DNA from: Bacillota bacterium
Lineage (GTDB): Bacteria; Bacillota; Clostridia; Oscillospirales; Oscillospiraceae
NCBI GenBank assembly: GCA_029777215.1
Contig: JAKOSQ010000333.1
Location: 1 to 7,826, forward strand
DNA length: 7,826 bases
Direction: 5' to 3'
Of the stretch, positions 1 through 4,634 are shown one piece after another. The stretch's first letter is position 1. Each line of letters starts with the position of its first letter. The notes beneath the pieces are model-generated. The model had not been told where the DNA came from. It was given only the letters and a program-made list of their open reading frames with translations, and did not search any database. Position numbers and translations under genes: made by a program.

Positions 1-136
1 AGCTGTCGTCGCCGGCGCGGTTGATGCGGAAGCCGGAGGAGAGCTTTTCAAGGCTCTTGGAAAGCTGCGAGTTGTTCATGCCCAACTGACGATAAGCGTT
101 GTTGGACATCGTGTTTGTTCTAACGACCATACCCAT
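1..136 (-). CDS. hag: Flagellin, N-terminal fragment (runs off the left edge)
   Basis: This is the first 45 residues of flagellin, the secreted subunit that polymerises into the flagellar filament. The visible part matches the conserved flagellin D0 region: NNAYRQLGMNNSQLSKS is followed by the hallmark EKLSSGFRINRAGDD at about residues 29-44. This stretch forms the N-terminal coiled-coil that packs in the filament core and is recognised by the export apparatus and by TLR5. The start is the ATG at 136-134, because GGAGG (149-145) lies 8 nt upstream; a second ATG two codons later is too far from it. The gene ends at window base 1 because of the window, not a mutation. It lies downstream of the ABC operon on the same strand but is separated from it by a terminator and a leader of more than 100 nt, so it is probably transcribed separately. 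The leader hairpins suggest translational control by CsrA. Recognition is firm; the symbol follows Firmicutes usage. Confidence 0.95.
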   Translation of the reverse strand, partial: MGMVVRTNTMSNNAYRQLGMNNSQLSKSLEKLSSGFRINRAGDDS

Positions 137-137
137 G

Positions 138-159
138 ATAAATACCTCCATGTATTTAT
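138..159 (-). promoter_or_regulatory. Ribosome-binding-site hairpin of the flagellin gene, candidate CsrA site (proximal)
   Basis: On the minus strand ATAAATAC (159-152) and GTATTTAT (145-138) form a perfect 8-bp stem around the six-base loop ATGGAG. The GGAGG Shine-Dalgarno sequence sits in the loop and the first stem base, 8 nt before the start codon. The RNA AUACAUGGAGGU agrees at 10 of 12 positions with the CsrA consensus RUACARGGAUGU, with GGA exposed in a hexaloop as CsrA prefers. Binding here would directly block ribosomes. The hairpin is seen directly; CsrA as the ligand is an inference from the known CsrA-FliW control of Bacillus hag. Confidence 0.75.
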
Positions 160-167
160 GTTGGCCC

Positions 168-187
168 CCGCAGCTTCCATGCCGCGG
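168..187 (-). promoter_or_regulatory. Second leader hairpin with an AUGGAA loop, candidate CsrA site (distal)
   Basis: On the minus strand CCGCGGC (187-181) and GCTGCGG (174-168) pair over 7 bp with one G-U wobble, closing a six-base loop ATGGAA. The loop is nearly the same as that of the ribosome-site hairpin, though the stems are unrelated in sequence. The two GGA motifs are 29 nt apart, a spacing that would let one CsrA dimer bridge both. Outside the loop the match to the CsrA consensus is weaker than at the proximal site. Confidence 0.6.
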
Positions 188-212
188 TGAGCTGGTTAAA
201 TTGTGCGCCCGG

Positions 213-247
213 CCGGTTTCGGACTGTGCACCGTCCTTTCCGACCGG
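213..247 (-). promoter_or_regulatory. Upstream hairpin in the flagellin leader
   Basis: On the minus strand CCGGT+CGGA (247-239) pairs with TCCG (223-220) and ACCGG (217-213), a 9-bp stem with a two-A bulge and an apical region that can also pair GGAC with GTCC. No U-run follows, so it is not a terminator. It suggests that the flagellin transcript starts upstream of base 247 and has a long structured leader, but the transcription start is not known. Confidence 0.4.
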
Positions 248-394
248 AGCTTTTTGAACCGGTTTCCCTGTTCGACTTAGTTATCCAACGCCGCGCAAAA
301 AACGAAAGACCCGATGTGCATATTTTTTAAAATATTTTTCCTTTTATAACCGCCGTTTGACTTCTTTCGACAGCACATAGGGAAGCAAAGCCGC
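248..394. other. Intergenic DNA between the ABC operon terminator and the flagellin leader
   Basis: No gene is visible here. The stretch contains AT-rich tracts at 318-345 that could be curved DNA or an upstream promoter element, and it presumably holds the flagellin promoter. I looked on the minus strand for a sigma-28/SigD type promoter (TAAA, about 15 nt, then CCGATAT-like) and found no convincing match. A TATAAA on the minus strand near 346-341 has only a poor -35 partner. Confidence 0.4.
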
Positions 395-429
395 AAAAAT
401 GCAGGCAGAATCGGATGTTCTGCCTGCAT
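395..429 (-). terminator. Rho-independent terminator of the GntR/ABC operon
   Basis: A perfect 12-bp inverted repeat (399-410 with 418-429) encloses a 7-nt loop. On the minus strand it runs directly into five T residues (399-395, the first shared with the stem). It begins 25 nt after the permease stop codon and separates the operon from the flagellin gene downstream. Confidence 0.9.
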
Positions 430-453
430 AATGCATATTTGCGCCTGTGGCGT

Positions 454-1326
454 TTATTCGAGATTGAGCTTCTTTTCGAGGAAATACTTGCTCAGATAGA
501 AGCAGCCGACATCCAGCGCGGCGGTGAAGCCAATGCTGAACCAGTAGTAGGGCTGCGCGGCGCTGACGAGCTGGTTCGCCGCTTCGATCTCGTTCTGGGG
601 ATTGAAGATGACTGAGCCCATGCCGTTGATGCCGCCGATGAGCGAACTGCCGAAGTAATACTGCGCGATCGCCGTGAGAATGGAGACGACGATGCTGATG
701 ACGAAGTAGAAGCCGATGCCCGCGAGGATCTTGTGTCTGTGGGACACGACGCCGCCGATGACCAGCGCAAGATAGATGTGCAGGATGGAAAAGGCCAACA
801 TGACGAGGACACAGAGGACGGCTTCAAAGACGATCAGAGCGCTTTGGGTGTTGAACAGCGCGAACATCTGCCGGAGCGCGTCGCTGATCTGAGCGAACAG
901 CTGCCTGCCGTCGCCGGAGGCCGCGGTGCTCAAGCCGACGAACATCAGCACGCAAAGGCCGATGACGACGACGCTGATGATCGTCCAGAGCATCGCGGTG
1001 ATGAGCTTTGACCAGAGGATCTCGCTCGTTTTGACCGGCAGCGTAAAGGTGAGGTAGCCCTCGTCCGTCATAAGGTTCCGGTAGAAATGGGCGCAGATGA
1101 TGAAGAACACGAGGAAGCATGCCGCGATGATCGCGAGCACCATGACCACAGCGAGGAGGCCGCCGAGCATCGTTGCAAGGCCGCCATTGTTCGCGCTGGA
1201 ATAGGACTTCTCGGTGAACAGGAAGCTGAGTGTCGCGATCAGCGAAGCGCCCGCGACGGCGGCCATGGTCGGCAGCAGGACGCGCGAGAGCGCCTTGAAA
1301 TCATATTTTATCAGTTTACTCAGCAT
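454..1326 (-). CDS. ABC transporter permease (ABC-2-like, six predicted membrane segments)
   Basis: A 290-residue integral membrane protein, the presumed channel partner of the ATPase encoded just upstream. Hydrophobic segments lie at about 16-37, 50-80, 107-132, 162-194, 201-225 and 260-282, giving six likely transmembrane spans. The cytoplasmic stretch FYRNLMTDEGYLTFTLPV at about 81-98 is an element I associate with clostridial permeases that pair with YtrB/BcrA-like ATPases, and it may be a coupling region. The start ATG (1326-1324) overlaps the stop of the ATPase gene (ATGCTGA), which suggests translational coupling; GGGAGGTG precedes it. The substrate cannot be read from sequence. Relatives export or resist cell-wall-active peptides or respond to envelope stress. 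A terminator follows, so it is the last gene of the operon. The permease call is firm, the subfamily less so. Confidence 0.85.
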   Translation of the reverse strand: MLSKLIKYDFKALSRVLLPTMAAVAGASLIATLSFLFTEKSYSSANNGGLATMLGGLLAVVMVLAIIAACFLVFFIICAHFYRNLMTDEGYLTFTLPVKTSEILWSKLITAMLWTIISVVVIGLCVLMFVGLSTAASGDGRQLFAQISDALRQMFALFNTQSALIVFEAVLCVLVMLAFSILHIYLALVIGGVVSHRHKILAGIGFYFVISIVVSILTAIAQYYFGSSLIGGINGMGSVIFNPQNEIEAANQLVSAAQPYYWFSIGFTAALDVGCFYLSKYFLEKKLNLE

Positions 1327-2018
1327 CTGAACACCTCCCTGAAATACTCGTCGACGGACTTACCCTTGTCCTCGCGCAGCGCGTCCGTCGAAGCGTAGGA
1401 GACAATCTGACCGTTCTGGATGAAGATGAACTCGTCAAGGACCTTTTCAATGTCCGCGATGAGGTGGGTAGAAATGAGGATCGTGGAGTCCTCGCAATAG
1501 TTCGAGATGATCGTATTTAAAATGTAGTCGCGGGCCGCGGGGTCCACGCCGCCGATCGGCTCGTCGAGCAGATAGAGCTTCGCGCGGCGGGACATGACCA
1601 GCACAAGCTGCACCTTTTCCTTGGTGCCCTTGGAGAGCGTCTTCATGCGGGCCTTTGCCGGAACATGGAGGCTCTCGAGCATCGAGACTGCGCGCTGATA
1701 GTCGAAGTCCGGGTAGAAATCCTGGAAATAGTCCATGCAGTCCGTAACCGTCATCCACTGCGGCAGATAGGTGCGCTCGGGCAGATAGCTCACGAGCGCC
1801 TTGCTCTCGGTGCCGGGCTGTTGGCCGCAGACCTTGATCTCGCCCTCCGTCGGCGTCAGAAGACCGCAGGCGAGCTTGATGAGCGTCGTCTTGCCGCTGC
1901 CGTTCGGGCCGAGCAGACCGATGATCTTGCCGGCCGGCAGCTCAATGTTGAGACCGGACAGCGCCATGTTGGGTCCGTAGCTCTTTTTCAAATCCCTGCA
2001 TTCAAGCGTTGCACTCAT
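1320..2018 (-). CDS. ABC transporter ATP-binding protein (YtrB/BcrA-like)
   Basis: A 232-residue nucleotide-binding subunit that would power the permease encoded downstream. Motifs in order: A-loop Tyr14; Walker A GPNGSGKTT at 37-45; a Q-loop region YLPE at 78-81 with Glu where Gln is usual; signature LSKGT at 128-132 instead of LSGGQ; Walker B LYLLDEP at 148-154 with catalytic Glu153; D-loop VDPAAR at 158-163; switch His185 in STHL. All catalytic residues are present, and the relaxed Q-loop and signature fit this subfamily rather than suggesting decay. The ATG at 2018 follows GGGAGGTGAAGAG and overlaps the end of the GntR gene by 17 nt; its own stop overlaps the permease start by 7 nt. The three genes therefore form a tightly coupled operon, presumably controlled by the GntR protein. 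The transported substrate is unknown. Confidence 0.93.
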   Translation of the reverse strand: MSATLECRDLKKSYGPNMALSGLNIELPAGKIIGLLGPNGSGKTTLIKLACGLLTPTEGEIKVCGQQPGTESKALVSYLPERTYLPQWMTVTDCMDYFQDFYPDFDYQRAVSMLESLHVPAKARMKTLSKGTKEKVQLVLVMSRRAKLYLLDEPIGGVDPAARDYILNTIISNYCEDSTILISTHLIADIEKVLDEFIFIQNGQIVSYASTDALREDKGKSVDEYFREVFRC

Positions 2019-2391
2019 CGCTCTTCACCTCCCTGATCTGCGCCCGCTGCAGCAGACTGATCGTCTGCTCGGGGCTGTAGCCCAATGCCGCCATACTCTT
2101 GAGAAATTCTGACGCCAGAACCTCCCCGCGTTTTTCCCGTGCCATTTCGATTGCCTCCCCCTGCTGCGTTACAAATTTTCCGGTGTTGCGCTGCGTCTCG
2201 ATCAAGCCAACGCTCTCGAGTTCCGAAAGCGCCCGCTGTACGGTGTTCGGATTGACCGCCGCGAGGGACGCAAATTCGCGCACGCTGGGCAATTTTTCTC
2301 CCTTTTTGTACACGCCGGTCAAAATGTTCGAAACGATCTGATCGGAGACCTGCACATAGATCGGTCTCTCGCTTGAAAACTGCCAGGCCAT
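2002..2391 (-). CDS. GntR-family transcriptional regulator, YtrA subfamily
   Basis: A 129-residue repressor-type regulator. Residues 10-74 form the GntR winged helix: RPIYVQVSDQI (9-19), the recognition region KLPSVREFASLAAVNPNTV (33-51), RALSELESVGLIE (53-65) and the wing TGKFV (70-74). The remaining 55 residues are a short helical tail, the length seen in YtrA-type proteins, which lack the large ligand domain of FadR or HutC types. It is first in an operon with an ABC ATPase and permease, the usual YtrA arrangement, where the regulator represses its own operon and is released by envelope stress or an antibiotic. The ATG at 2391-2389 has only a weak ribosome site (AAAGG, 9 nt upstream). A strong promoter and a dyad operator lie just upstream, consistent with autorepression. 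The effector is unknown. Confidence 0.92.
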   Translation of the reverse strand: MAWQFSSERPIYVQVSDQIVSNILTGVYKKGEKLPSVREFASLAAVNPNTVQRALSELESVGLIETQRNTGKFVTQQGEAIEMAREKRGEVLASEFLKSMAALGYSPEQTISLLQRAQIREVKSDECNA

Positions 2392-2407
2392 TGCACACTG
2401 CCTTTCC

Positions 2408-2420
2408 GCGACTGTGTCGC
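2408..2420 (-). other. Small hairpin before the GntR ribosome site
   Basis: GCGAC and GTCGC form a 5-bp stem with a 3-nt loop in the transcribed leader, a few bases upstream of the weak AAAGG ribosome site. It could affect initiation or mRNA stability, but it is short and may be chance. Confidence 0.25.
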
Positions 2421-2424
2421 TGTG

Positions 2425-2460
2425 TTATTGTGTTGGTTTATTAATACAACATGGCAATAA
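2425..2460. promoter_or_regulatory. Dyad-symmetric candidate operator for the YtrA-type regulator
   Basis: TTATTG+TGTTG (2425-2435) is mirrored by CAACA (2447-2451) and CAATAA (2455-2460), with an 11-nt AT-rich centre and 3 extra bases on one side. The dyad overlaps the -10 box and the predicted start site of the GntR/ABC promoter, so a bound dimer would block RNA polymerase. The symmetry is seen; the protein that binds is inferred from autoregulation being usual for this family. Confidence 0.6.
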
Positions 2461-2485
2461 TACACTCGCCCTGTCACTTTGTCAA
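2457..2485 (-). promoter_or_regulatory. Sigma-A type promoter of the GntR/ABC operon
   Basis: On the minus strand a perfect -35 TTGACA (2485-2480) is followed after exactly 17 nt by the -10 TATTAT (2462-2457). Transcription should start near 2450, giving a leader of about 58 nt before the GntR start codon. Such a near-consensus promoter would be strong unless repressed, which fits the operator overlapping it. Confidence 0.88.
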
Positions 2486-2507
2486 TAGCCCAGACAAAAT
2501 ATTTTTT

Positions 2508-2549
2508 AAAAAGCCGCCGCTTCGGGGCGAGAAGCTCCAAAGCGGCGGC
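2508..2549 (-). terminator. Rho-independent terminator of the DUF6512-like gene
   Basis: On the minus strand GCCGCCGCTT (2549-2540) pairs perfectly with AAGCGGCGGC (2522-2513), followed at once by TTTTT (2512-2508). It lies 26 nt after the stop codon and just upstream of the -35 box of the GntR promoter, so it insulates the two units. Confidence 0.92.
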
Positions 2550-2575
2550 CGGGCGCCGGTGCTGTGCCGGCACGC

Positions 2576-3106
2576 TTATTTGACAGGACCGAAGGTCCCT
2601 GTGGGTGGGTCGCGGAAGAAGTTGACCTGCGGCGGCTGCCAGGTAAAGACGAAGAAGATCGCCAGCAGCGCGGCGATGCCGACCGCGGCGAGGGTCCGCG
2701 CCGTTTTGGACGCAAAGCGTCCCGAGGCAAGCAACTTGCCGTTGATGACCCACGCGAGGGCCACGCCGACGACAAAGTCGATGATGTCGAGCGTGAGTCC
2801 GCCGTCCCCGGCTACCACGAGCCAGAGATCGTAGAAGAGCACGAGGATCACCATGCCGCTGACAATGGAGAGCAGGCGCGCCGGCCAGAAGTTTTTCAGT
2901 TCCTTCGCGTAGCCCCGCTTTTCAAAGAGGCCGAAGAGGAGCATTGGAATCGCGAGCATTTTGAGGTGCTCCCACATGCTTTCGTTAACGGGCACAAACA
3001 GCCCGGTGATCGCCGAGCAGCCGGTCCAGTGATAGGTGAAGTGCATCAGCGTTCCGATGATAAAGGTGAAAAAGAAACCGGAAATAAGCATTTTTTTGCG
3101 TTCCAT
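2576..3106 (-). CDS. Multipass membrane protein, DUF6512-like, function unknown
   Basis: A 176-residue hydrophobic protein with membrane segments at about 6-27, 50-61, 77-99, 104-126 and 136-156. The motif PVNESMWEHLKM (39-50), between the first two segments, and the C-terminal element FFRDPPTGTFG (163-173) are features I associate with the DUF6512 family of Clostridia, whose role is not known. Polar residues within or beside the membrane regions (His22, His26, Glu42, Glu46, His47) might bind a metal or substrate, but that is speculation. The start at 3106 is chosen because GGGAGGG lies 7 nt upstream. An in-frame start 37 codons further up would run through the promoter region and the preceding terminator and has no ribosome site. 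Terminators on both sides mean it is transcribed alone. It shows no link to the neighbouring operons. Confidence 0.8.
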   Translation of the reverse strand: MERKKMLISGFFFTFIIGTLMHFTYHWTGCSAITGLFVPVNESMWEHLKMLAIPMLLFGLFEKRGYAKELKNFWPARLLSIVSGMVILVLFYDLWLVVAGDGGLTLDIIDFVVGVALAWVINGKLLASGRFASKTARTLAAVGIAALLAIFFVFTWQPPQVNFFRDPPTGTFGPVK

Positions 3107-3126
3107 AAGCCATCCCTCCCGGGTCA

Positions 3127-3132
3127 AGTATA
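3127..3132 (-). promoter_or_regulatory. Candidate -10 box for the DUF6512-like gene
   Basis: TATACT on the minus strand lies 8 nt upstream of the GGGAGGG ribosome site, in the gap between the upstream terminator and the gene. A promoter must exist in this gap if the terminator works. No good -35 box sits 16-18 nt upstream, and the resulting leader would be only about 13 nt, so this is tentative. Confidence 0.35.
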
Positions 3133-3180
3133 ATCGTGCCGGGCTGAAAACAGGATCGTTTTCCGTCGGGGCGCCATAGT

Positions 3181-3213
3181 AAAAAAACAGCACGCCGGCG
3201 AACCGACGTGCTG
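3181..3213 (-). terminator. Rho-independent terminator of the 72-aa protein gene
   Basis: On the minus strand CAGCACG-T-CGG (3213-3203), loop TTCG, CCG-G-CGTGCTG (3198-3188) forms a 10-bp stem with one mismatch, followed by seven T residues (3187-3181). It lies about 97 nt after the stop codon of the small gene. Confidence 0.92.
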
Positions 3214-3247
3214 CCAAAAACCATTACAAGTTTTCATTCCATGCCGA

Positions 3248-3267
3248 CGCCTCCTGACGGTGAGGCG
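3248..3267 (-). other. Hairpin in the 3' untranslated region of the 72-aa protein gene
   Basis: CGCCTC and GAGGCG form a 6-bp stem with an 8-nt loop. No U-run follows, so it is not a terminator. It sits within the roughly 97-nt tail between the stop codon and the terminator and could be a stability element. No other gene is visible in this tail. Confidence 0.3.
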
Positions 3268-3309
3268 ATGCAAAGGGAAAACTCAATCCGGTGTTTAGGT
3301 ATTTATAGC

Positions 3310-3528
3310 TTAGCCAATGCCCTTTGCAGCGCAAGCATCGAGGAATTCCTGGATCTTTGCTTCGGGGATCTTAGCAGCCGGAGTCTTAGCGATCTTAGCA
3401 AGGGTGAAGCCCTTAGCCATCTTCATCATCGGGTTCTTGGAAGTGCCGGGGATGATGGAATCCATAATTGCGAGTGCTTCCGGGTTAGCGAGGATATCGC
3501 CAACGACTGTATCCATGGTGTATGCCAT
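3310..3528 (-). CDS. Small 72-residue protein of unknown function, probably highly expressed
   Basis: A soluble, lysine- and alanine-rich protein with no signal peptide or membrane segment. It reads as helix (VVGDILANPEALAIMDSI, 8-25), a turn PGTSKNP (27-33), the element MMKMAKGFTLAKIAK (34-48), and a final helix PEAKIQEFLDACAAKG (55-70). The layout of 'GDILANPEA, then NPM..MAKG.TL' resembles a short module I recall as free-standing small proteins and at the C-termini of larger clostridial enzymes; I cannot verify this and no function is known to me. GGAGG lies 9 nt before the ATG at 3528-3526. Codon use is strongly restricted (GCT or GCA for Ala, AAG for all Lys, GGC for almost all Gly, mostly ATC for Ile) and unlike the GC-rich neighbours, which suggests strong expression. 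It has its own promoter, a long leader and a strong terminator. Confidence 0.85.
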   Translation of the reverse strand: MAYTMDTVVGDILANPEALAIMDSIIPGTSKNPMMKMAKGFTLAKIAKTPAAKIPEAKIQEFLDACAAKGIG

Positions 3529-3675
3529 AATAAATGACCTCCATAAAATTTAAATTGATCGCGCCGTCGAAAGGTCTGTCTCGAGTGCCGTCAGGATCAC
3601 AGGGACCGGCCGGCCGAGCGGCATTTGCGAACATCGGGAACTTGTCCCTTAGTGGCCAAAATTATCTTTCAGCCT
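3529..3675 (-). promoter_or_regulatory. Long structured leader of the 72-aa protein gene
   Basis: About 147 nt lie between the predicted transcription start and the start codon, with no gene inside. On the minus strand AGGGAC (3649-3644) can pair with GTCCCT (3606-3601), enclosing a GC-rich region. GACCTTT (3576-3570) can pair with the ribosome site GGAGGTC (3542-3536) by five Watson-Crick and two G-U pairs, so it could act as an anti-Shine-Dalgarno sequence. I do not recognise a known riboswitch class, and no U-run within it suggests attenuation. Confidence 0.4.
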
Positions 3676-3681
3676 ATAGAA

Positions 3682-3710
3682 AGGTTACCACGGGAGCCTT
3701 AAAGTGTCAA
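3682..3710 (-). promoter_or_regulatory. Promoter of the 72-aa protein gene
   Basis: On the minus strand a perfect -35 TTGACA (3710-3705) is followed after 17 nt by TAACCT (3687-3682), preceded by TGG, an extended -10 motif. The -10 itself is weak, but the -35 and the extension compensate. Transcription would begin near 3675. Confidence 0.65.
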
Positions 3711-3983
3711 TTGTGTAAACGCACAAAATCGGTTTAAACTACTGGTGAAATTGCACAAGTTCGTGTTTTGTAATACACTATTGCGACAATTACCGCCATT
3801 TTATTTTATAATTTCGGACAGTTTGAAGCATAATTGAGACATTCAAAACGAAATAATTTCGCGCTTTACTGTATTGCTTTCGTGTGATAACAATGCCCAT
3901 CCATACTGCGGCAAAAGCGCCAAAAACCGCTTTGTGCAATGCGCATTCTTGCTTATTGCGCTAAATTATGATAGAATTCTTTG
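3711..3983. other. AT-rich divergent intergenic region upstream of fchA
   Basis: No gene is visible on either strand. The stretch separates the leftward small-protein gene from the rightward fchA. It contains AT-rich runs at about 3795-3815 and a perfect palindrome CGAAAT-A-ATTTCG (3849-3861) that could be a regulator site. No convincing plus-strand promoter was found far upstream of fchA. Confidence 0.4.
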
Positions 3984-3989
3984 TATAAT
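3984..3989 (+). promoter_or_regulatory. Candidate -10 box for fchA-folD
   Basis: A perfect TATAAT lies 6 nt upstream of the GGGAGGG ribosome site of fchA. Transcription would begin about 12 nt before the start codon, an unusually short leader, and no good -35 box lies 16-18 nt upstream. A second weaker -10-like TATGAT occurs at 3967-3972. Confidence 0.35.
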
Positions 3990-4008
3990 TTGATTGGGAG
4001 GGATCGCT

Positions 4009-4626
4009 ATGCCTTACTCAGATATGACCGCGCAGGCGTTCACCGATGTGCTCGCCTCTTCCGCACCCGTTCCCGGCGGCGGCGGCGCCTCGGCGCTGGT
4101 CGGCGCAATCGGGACGGCGCTCGCGTCGATGGTCGGAAATCTCACGACCGGGAAGAAAAAATACGCCGCGTACGAGCCGGACCTCAAGCGCATTCTCGAG
4201 CAGGCGGACATGCTCCGCGCGGAACTGCTCGCGGAGATCGACGAGGACGCCCGCTGCTTTGAGCCGCTCTCGCTGGCCTACGGCATCCCGAAGGACGATC
4301 CCGCGCGCGCGGAAAAGCTGGAGGACGCGCTGCGTGTCGCCTGCTCCGCGCCGATGGAGATCATGCGCACCGCCGCCCGCGCGATCGACCTGCACGCCGA
4401 GCTCGCCGAAAAGGGCAGCGCGCTCATGCAGTCCGACGTAGGCGTCGGCGTTCTCTGCTGCAAGACAGCGCTGCAGGGCGCGTCGCTCAACGTCTTTGTC
4501 AATGCAAAGCTCATGGCAGACCGCGAATACGCGCAGGAGCTCATCGACGAGGCGGAGAGCCTTCTGGAAACCTGCGGGAAGCACGCGGACGAGACCTATT
4601 CCGCCGTACTCGCAAAGCTGAAGTGA
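4009..4626 (+). CDS. fchA: Methenyltetrahydrofolate cyclohydrolase / formiminotetrahydrofolate cyclodeaminase family protein
   Basis: A 205-residue member of the cyclodeaminase/cyclohydrolase family, the mostly helical fold also found as the C-terminal domain of mammalian FTCD. It acts in the cytoplasm, either as methenyl-THF cyclohydrolase (methenyl-THF to and from 10-formyl-THF) or as formimino-THF cyclodeaminase. Family signatures are present: APVPGGGGASAL at 19-30, the helix DEDARCFEPLSLAYGIPK at 78-95, and SDVGVG at 142-147. Length matches stand-alone FchA proteins. The start at 4009 is set by GGGAGGG 6 nt upstream; a TTG 15 nt earlier would place the ribosome site inside the gene. The stop is 8 nt before folD, so the two are cotranscribed. 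Pairing with folD rather than with histidine-degradation genes favours the cyclohydrolase role, as in folate-dependent one-carbon or Wood-Ljungdahl metabolism. The choice between the two activities is inferred. Confidence 0.9.
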   Translation: MPYSDMTAQAFTDVLASSAPVPGGGGASALVGAIGTALASMVGNLTTGKKKYAAYEPDLKRILEQADMLRAELLAEIDEDARCFEPLSLAYGIPKDDPARAEKLEDALRVACSAPMEIMRTAARAIDLHAELAEKGSALMQSDVGVGVLCCKTALQGASLNVFVNAKLMADREYAQELIDEAESLLETCGKHADETYSAVLAKLK

Positions 4627-4634
4627 GGTGTCGA

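Noticed and set aside
248..360. A sigma-28 type promoter for flagellin
   Set aside because: No TAAA with a properly spaced CCGATAT-like box could be found on the minus strand; GGATAAC near 285-279 has no -35 partner.
1506..1596. Relaxed ABC signature (LSKGT) and Glu in the Q-loop as a sign of a degenerate ATPase
   Set aside because: Walker A, catalytic Glu and switch His are intact, and such variants are usual in YtrB/BcrA-like ATPases of Clostridia.
733..2036. Several plus-strand frames opposite the ABC permease, ATPase and GntR genes
   Set aside because: Rich in Asp, Glu, His and Arg as expected for shadows of hydrophobic or GC-rich genes; no ribosome sites and no motifs.
3107..3224. A small peptide gene within the terminator/promoter gap before the DUF6512-like gene
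   Set aside because: The candidate reading frames run through the terminator hairpin and T-run and lack a usable ribosome site at a fitting distance, or stop after two codons.
3534..3737. A 67-codon plus-strand frame in the leader of the 72-aa protein gene
   Set aside because: No ribosome site, no motif, and it lies over a better supported promoter and leader on the other strand.
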